A DNA stretch of 64,000 nt, from contig CP137674.1 in the NCBI GenBank assembly GCA_037976565.1, positions 34,440,618 to 34,504,617 on the forward strand. Direction: 5' to 3'. The translations under genes and the position numbers were made by a program. Numbering within the stretch: the first letter of the stretch is position 1; every line of letters starts with the position of its first letter. Positions 57,937-64,000 of the stretch are shown here, piece by piece. The notes under the pieces were generated by a model, which had not been told where the DNA came from, made no database searches, and saw nothing but the letters and a program-made list of their open reading frames with translations. Source of the DNA: Mesocentrotus franciscanus (Eukaryota; Echinodermata; Echinoidea; Camarodonta; Strongylocentrotidae).

Positions 57937-58296
57937 CATGCATGGAAATAGTTTTTACTGGTAAGTATTTTCAACACTTGTTTGAAGAATACTAACAAAT
58001 ATATCACATTTTGAATATCGTGCGACAGTGGACACAAGCACCATTTTTTTCTTTACAGAATTGTCCATGTTGAATCTGTTGGTGGTCGGAGTAGTTGTGG
58101 GGCGGCGTAGCAATTAAATTGTGCATTTTATGATAAAAACACCAAATTTAGCATACGGTAGATTAACATGTTCTGACAGGCCCCGCGGAACATTTTTCAA
58201 AGTGGGGGAAGGGGCTAAAGTATTTACGATCAGGTAAAGCGTAAATTGGCACGGGGTACAGGGGGCAGAGCCCCCGGAAACTCAGGGATTTTAGCA

Positions 58297-59697
58297 GGCC
58301 AGGGGCGGCGGAGCGTCATTTAAATTGGTGGGGAGGGGGCACCAACAAAAAAGGGCACCTTCAAAGGGAAACCAAAGCGAAAATAAACAATTCTTAGACA
58401 TAGGTATATACCCTTACATCGTGATTACATTATCAGGAATAATTTCAGTGTTTGTTTTTTAAGCAACATACATGTACTATGCAGTTGGTTGTGATTGTAT
58501 AAATATTTTTTTTTCGAGAATGCAAAAGTTTAGAGTATTATGAGGTCACAGTGCCAAAAATTACATCTTATAAAGAGGAAAAAACAATCCTGATGGGGTT
58601 TTAAGCACAATCTTCTCAGGAAAGACTGAAAAGATCTTTAATAAGAAACATAATATAGATTGTAAAAACGAGTGAGCGTAGCGAGCCAGATTTGGGTGAA
58701 ATTAAAGAAAAAATTGCTCTTAATCACTTTAAATTAGCGGAACATTTTATGGGGAAAGGAAAAGGGGCCACATATCCAAAGGGAAAAGGACACTTATTAG
58801 AAAAGAAAAAGAGCACATGTCATAGTAAAAAGGGGAATTACCAGAGGTGAAAATGGGGCACTCCTCGTACTTAATAAGGGGCACTCACCAGAGATGACAA
58901 CAGTTATTTATGACAACGAAAAAGGAGCACTTGTTACAAAGGAAAAAGGGCAAATATCGAAAGGAAAATGGCACTAATTAGAAAGGATAAGGGGCACGTG
59001 TCAACATAAAAAGGGGCACTTATCAGAGATAAAAATGGGCACTTATTACAAAGTTAAAGGGGGGCACTTCTCAAATTTGAATGAGGGTACTCATCGGAGA
59101 TGAAAAGGGGCACTTCTAAAAATGAAAAGAGGGCATACAAAGGAAAAGAGGCACTTGTCAAAATATAAGGGACACCTCTCTGAATTTAAAAAAGGGCAAT
59201 TATGAGAGGTGAAGGGGCACTTATCAGAGATGGTAAGGGGCACTTCTTGTACCTGAAGAGGGGCACTCACGTGAAATGAATAGAGTCATTTGTGAGAATT
59301 GAAAGAGACATCTATGAGATTTTAATAGAGGCATATATCAGAGGTATCAGAAGTGGCATTTATGAGAAGGGGAAGTGGCTCTTATTTAAACAGAAAAGGG
59401 GCATTTATCACAGGTGAGAATTGGCACTTATTACAAAAGAAAAGGGCACTTGTTAAAGCAAAATGAGCACCTCTCAGAATTGAATAGGGGCAATTATCAT
59501 AAGTAAAGGGGGCACTTAATTATCAGAGGTGGTAAGAGGCACTTATAAGAATGTGGAACGGACAACTATGTAAAATAAAAAAGGGGTACTTATCTGAAGT
59601 AAAAGGGTGCACTTTTCGTATGTAAAAAGGGGAACATCAGGGGTACTTAAAAAAGTGTGGGGAATTTGTGCGTTCCCCCGTCTCCGCCGCCTCTGGG
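58297..59697. mobile_element. TIR-bounded element carrying a degenerate minisatellite
   Basis: Ends CCAGGGGCGGCGGAGCG and CGTCTCCGCCGCCTCTGG are imperfect inverted repeats. Between about 58740 and 59640 the word AAGGGGCACTTATCAGAGGT and variants recur dozens of times at irregular spacing of about 20-45 nt. No ORF of note. Confidence 0.65.
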
Positions 59698-59699
59698 TT

Positions 59700-60500
59700 T
59701 TAGGCATTAAATTACGGTCAGATGAGCATATTTTTTATTTCTTATTTGTCTCACTGGCATATCACTTTATTTTGTTTAATGACGTAAATCATGGTCTGAA
59801 GCAATGTTTTATTCAAATTAGACACTTGCCAAAGATTATAAAATTTAACGTTGACCCTTGATTATTATGAGTACATTTTATAGGTGAAAAATAAATTTCA
59901 GTTTAAAATATAATAAAAGCGAGTACCGCATCATCTCTTCCTCTCGCATATTTCTAAAGTTTGTGGCAGATTTGTTTTGTAAAGCAATATATATAGGCAA
60001 GAGTCGCGCTAAGTTGCGTTTTTGCGTCCCGGACCCACCAAAAAACCTAAATCTCACGCAAAATATTTGCAAAAGTGGTGAGTAATTGCGTCCCGCAGGA
60101 CGCAACAAAAATTCCCAGGTTGGTTTCCGAAAGCTGGAGAAGAATTATTTTCGCGTGGTATACCAATTAGAATTTCATCGATTTACACATCTATCCGATC
60201 TGTCCATACCGTATATGTGGCGATTTTTGAACCCTTGTTTCTTTTGTTGATATTATAGTGAGGTTGACCAATGACAATGACATTTGGCAATGATTTTTAA
60301 TGATTGCTGGTGAAACTTCGAGAAAATACAAGTATTATAGTCTCTCTCGAAGTCGTCACAGCGGATAAAAAGTCACATTTCGTAGGAGAACAAAAAAATT
60401 CGCCCGGCCGACCGACATTATACATCTCACCGAGTTCAAACTTTTGCATTGATATAGTACACGAGGATCAAGCGAGAATACCGACACAGCTGACCAGACA
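59700..60500. other. Intergenic stretch
   Basis: A small palindrome (TTGCGTCC / GGACGCAA) at about 60020-60110; otherwise no feature. Confidence 0.4.
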
Positions 60501-60516
60501 CATCCCTATCCACTCC

Positions 60517-60765
60517 TCTGTCATGCTCTTACCCTCCCCCCCTCCCCCCTCTCTCTCTCTCTCTCCTCCCTTTCATCCCCCCGTTTCTTTTGTTTCATTT
60601 TCTTTTTGTTTTCCTTTTTTCCCTCTCCTTTCTTTTTTTTTTTTTTCTATTTCTTTCTTCTCTTTCCTTTCTTTCCTTTCTTTTCTTTCTTTTCCTTTCC
60701 TTTTTTTCTTTCCTTTTTTCTTTCCTTCTCATTTTTCTCTCCCCTTTTCTCATTTTTTCCCGACG
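60517..60765. repeat. Long polypyrimidine tract
   Basis: Nearly pure C/T on the plus strand, most strictly from 60610 to 60750. It makes false Phe/Ser-rich (plus) and Lys/Arg-rich (minus) ORFs. Confidence 0.9.
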
Positions 60766-60769
60766 ACAG

Positions 60770-61312
60770 CGCAATTTTACCGACAATATCCTGATAGGTG
60801 AGGTGTCGCTCCCCATCGACCCCCTCCCGTTGGCGACGCTCGTGTCTGTGACACTAATAAACAATGTGCATGAGACTAATTTTGACTGATGGTTCGTCTT
60901 CTGCGGACCTGTATAACTGAATGGAGTGTTTTCTTTAGCCAGATTCTGGCAATAAAAGTTTGCAATTTTCTGAACAAATTCGGCTTTTACGATCGCGTTT
61001 ACGGAACTGATGCTATGAATCCACAAACTGCCGATTTCGGAAGCTTTGCTTACATGCTGGACGATGCCTCCGTGTTTTTGTTTCTCGCATTTGCTTTTTT
61101 TAGCGCTTCTTTTTTTGCTGAATAAGGTTCGCTAAATCTCGATTTTAGGTAAATGTGGTCTCGCATTTAGCAGATAAAAAATTTTTTTTGTCGGTACCTT
61201 GATTGGTTTCTTTCTACTTCTCTTTAACATACTTTTTTTCAAAAATGTAGGGGGGCCTCCCCGTGCCCCGCCATAGCGCGGGCCCTGCGAGCAAACTGGA
61301 TGTTAAACACCA
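60770..61312. other. Intergenic stretch
   Basis: Short ORFs on both strands (78 and 143 codons) without recognisable domains. Confidence 0.35.
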
Positions 61313-61753
61313 GGGCCCGTATTCAATTCAATACTTAAGTACAAAATTTGAGCTTTTTACTAAGTATTTGGCTTAGATAAAATACTTAGCAAATTTTGGT
61401 ATTCAATTCAAACTTTTGGCTAAGTATTTTACCCTAAATTTAAGACAGCTCCCTACCAGACTTAAGCCAATTATTTGGAGGCCTTGATTGACAGGCATAT
61501 GGTTTCTTACGCAGTATTATAACCTGCGCACAATTATATTAGCGCGCATTTATTGCGACGCGTTAATTGCGCATTACTTTTGATTGACCGTGTGATGTCA
61601 CAATGCTTATCAGTAAGTATTTTACTTAGATTTTGTCTAAGGTAAGTAAAAGTCTAAAACGCGATTTGAATACGAGATAAGTAAACTTCTTAGCTTAGCC
61701 ATTTACTTAGTAAATTTCTTACTTATTCTGAGTATTGAATTGAATACCGGCCC
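61313..61753. mobile_element. TIR element, tandem copy 1
   Basis: Begins GGGCCCGTATTCAATTCAAT and ends ATTGAATTGAATACCGGCCC, an inverted pair. Interior rich in CTTAGTAAAT-like words. No ORF. Confidence 0.85.
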
Positions 61754-61754
61754 A

Positions 61755-62195
61755 GGGCCCGTATTCAATTCAATACTTAAGTACAAAATTTGAGCTTTTT
61801 ACTAAGTATTTGGCTTAGATAAAATACTTAGCAAATTTTGGTATTCAATTCAAACTTTTGGCTAAGTATTTTACCCTAAATTTAAGACAGCTCCCTACCA
61901 GACTTAAGCCAATTATTTGGAGGCCTTGATTGACAGGCATATGGTTTCTTACGCAGTATTATAACCTGCGCACAATTATATTAGCGCGCATTTATTGCGA
62001 CGCGTTAATTGCGCATTACTTTTGATTGACCGTGTGATGTCACAATGCTTATCAGTAAGTATTTTACTTAGATTTTGTCTAAGGTAAGTAAAAGTCTAAA
62101 ACGCGATTTGAATACGAGATAAGTAAACTTCTTAGCTTAGCCATTTACTTAGTAAATTTCTTACTTATTCTGAGTATTGAATTGAATACCGGCCC
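61755..62195. mobile_element. TIR element, tandem copy 2
   Basis: Looks identical to copy 1, one base away; period 442. A third left end (GGGCCCGTATTCAA) starts at 62197 but diverges at once. Confidence 0.85.
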
Positions 62196-62284
62196 AGGGC
62201 CCGTATTCAATAAACTTCTAAGACATTTTTCTTAAGTCTAAGAAAATGTCTAAGAATTTGTCTAGGTTAAGAAAGTTGCCTTAT

Positions 62285-62805
62285 GGTGGGTTCCCACTGC
62301 CGATCAAACCAACCCGACCAAGCCCGATCAAGCTATTTTGGCCTGGTCGGGCTCGGTCGACAAGGGCAATCGGGGTCGGTCTACCTTGATCGGGGTCGGT
62401 CTACCTTGATCGGTATCGATCTGGCTTCCTACACGACAATTTTTGGCATGTCAAAAAATATCGTGTAGGGGTCGAGAAGACAAGCGATCGTACAGCGATC
62501 GTGTATTGGTCGAGTAGAGGTCGAGCTGATCGGGAATCGATCGTATAGAGGTCTAGATTGGTCGCGGTGGATTTTTTCCGCCGATCACTACCCGATCATC
62601 TCGATTTATACACAACTTCTACACGATTGGTTCCCGATCAACTCGATCAACAACTCAACCGCTTGACGATCGATACATGTCTGCCCTAAACAGTCACTCG
62701 ACCGAACTCGCTCACTTCTCGACTGCTTCTCGATGACATCCCGAGCACTTCTCGACCACTTCTCGACCGCACTCGATCTTTCCGATCGCAACTCAACTCA
62801 ATAGG
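62285..62805. repeat. GATCG-rich foldback sequence
   Basis: Dense in GATCG, GGTCG and TCGAC. A 20-nt direct repeat (GATCGGGGTCGGTCTACCTT region) lies at about 62370-62412, and GAGCTGATCGGGAATCGATC pairs with a stretch near 62625-62650. No coding signal. Confidence 0.6.
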
Positions 62806-62811
62806 AATAAT

Positions 62812-64000
62812 ACAGAAGGAAATCCAGTAGCACTTGGGGTGACTTCAATGTTATTAGAGACACGAATCTAGATTATTTTGGACAAGTATCAAAGAAGCAA
62901 ACAAAATTTAGTAAAACAATTAGAAGAGTTCATGGATAGCTATAGATTACGTGATGTATGGAGAAGTAAAAATAAAGATAAAAAGCAATACACGTATAAA
63001 CAACGAAATCCTTTTATGCAAAGTCGCTTAGATTATTGGATCATATCAGAGAATTTAGAGCAAATAACATCCAAATGTGACATTGTTCCCTCTATAGCGC
63101 CTGACCATTCAGCAGTTAATCTGGTAATCCATAATAGGTCATCGACAAAAAATAAATATAAAAGATCTTATTGGAAGTTTAATAATAGTCTATTAAGTGA
63201 CAAGGAATACATTAAGAAGATTAGAAAAGAAATAAATACTTTAAAAGAGAAACTGTATGTTGAAATTAAAGATAAGAGAGTACTATGGGATTTCATATAA
63301 ATGGAAACACGGAAGTTTACAATTAAACTATCAAGAAAAAGGGCGGAGGAAAGAAAAGAAAGAAAAAAAAATCGGAAAATTGGTAAAAGAGATTAAAGAC
63401 TTAGAAGAGGATGTATTGTCGATTGGACATCACAAAGATATTTCTGAAAATTTGAAAACTAAGAAACAACAACTAAGTTTACTCCACGATTACATCAATG
63501 AAGGTTTAAAAGTACGGTCAAGATCCTCATGGTATGAATGTGAAGAAAAGAATACAGCATTCTTCAAACAGTTAATGGAATCAAATAGAAAAAAGTATAA
63601 TAAAGAAATTAAATGGAAATGGAAATACCACTTCTAACGAAAAAGAAATTATTGAAGGAATAAAATCATTTTTATGGGCAGCTATTTAGCAAAATAAATT
63701 CTATACAAGATGACACTTTGGACTTCTTTCCTAATAACCTGCCAAAATGGAATAATATATCACGAGATTCATGTGAGGAAACGATCGTAGAAAGGGAATG
63801 CATAGAAATACTAAAAGATATGTAACTTAACAAATCTCCTGGAAATGATGGTTTAAGTGCAGAATTTTATCAGAAATTGTGGCCAGTAATTGGAGATCTA
63901 GTTCTTGCATCTTTTAATGAAGCTCTTCAACAAGGGGAATTATCAGGCTCTCAAAGTCAAGCAGTTATTATCTTGATACATAAAGATGGCAAAGATCCGG
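62812..64000 (+). mobile_element. L1/Tx1-like LINE, cut by window end
   Basis: Frames broken by at least two shifts. Seen in order: GDFNVIRDTNLDY, QSRLDYWIISENLEQ, IAPDHSAVNLVI, YWKFNNSLLSDKEYI, RSSWYECEEKNTAFFKQLM, then the RT start SPGNDGLSAEFYQKLW and VIILIHKDGKDP. These are endonuclease end, linker and RT motifs of L1/Tx1-type ORF2. Confidence 0.8.

Noticed and set aside
58740..59640. CRISPR-like array
   Set aside because: Repeats vary in sequence and spacing, there are no unique uniform spacers, and the context is eukaryotic.
60304..60801. ORF of 165 codons and the overlapping 143-codon minus ORF
   Set aside because: Driven by the polypyrimidine tract; composition is low-complexity and no splice or domain signal supports them.
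57060..64000. Missing N exon and signal peptide of gene C
   Set aside because: No CTLD helix-1 motif with a phase-0 donor was found on the minus strand, so none is claimed; it may lie beyond the window.

Overview
This window looks like nuclear DNA from a marine deuterostome invertebrate, most likely an echinoderm such as a sea urchin. Coding information is split into short exons with GT-AG introns. The genes are multi-domain receptors (Ig, EGF, FN3, C-type lectin), and the rest is packed with MITEs, tRNA-derived SINEs and RTE, CR1 and L1/Tx1-type LINE fragments. The species call is inference. No bacterial operon, rRNA or CRISPR array was seen. Most long ORFs here are not genes; the genes were rebuilt from splice sites, exon phases and domain signatures.

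Layout. (1) 1-3090, plus strand: 3' end of receptor gene A, with FN3 domains, a membrane segment and a short tyrosine-rich tail. (2) 3.1-10.3 kb: repeats and a dead C-type lectin (CTLD) fragment on the minus strand at 5.6-7.0 kb, which is a copy of three exons at 39.1-40.3 kb. (3) 10.40-29.66 kb, plus strand: complete gene B. It has a TATA/Inr-like promoter, signal peptide, two Ig-like domains, three EGF domains plus a mini EGF exon, a third Ig-like domain, four FN3 domains, a membrane segment and a tyrosine tail. The ectodomain order is that of Tie (angiopoietin) receptors, but there is no kinase. Two of the FN3 modules come from a recent tandem duplication of about 2.2 kb, and one exon carries a 1-base frameshift. 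(4) 29.8-37.7 kb: repeats and LINE remnants. (5) 57.03-37.74 kb, minus strand: gene C, a receptor with five CTLDs (the first lacks its N-terminal exon here), a Ser/Thr stalk, a membrane segment and a seven-tyrosine tail with two canonical-spacing ITAMs. An RTE-type LINE sits in one of its introns. (6) 57.1-64 kb: repeats, including a minisatellite-bearing TIR element, a perfect tandem pair of 442-bp TIR elements, a GATCG-rich foldback and an L1/Tx1-like LINE cut off by the window edge.

How it fits together. The three receptors have unrelated outer parts but the same 3' plan: a membrane exon of phase 1-to-2 followed by one terminal exon for a tyrosine-rich tail. Tail motifs recur (YENP-x-F, TYQDL/TYESL, a C-terminal Y[VI]N[MVI]). 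I read this as a cluster of candidate immune-type receptors in which phase 1-1 ectodomain modules are swapped onto a common phosphotyrosine output cassette. This is the most interesting signal in the window.
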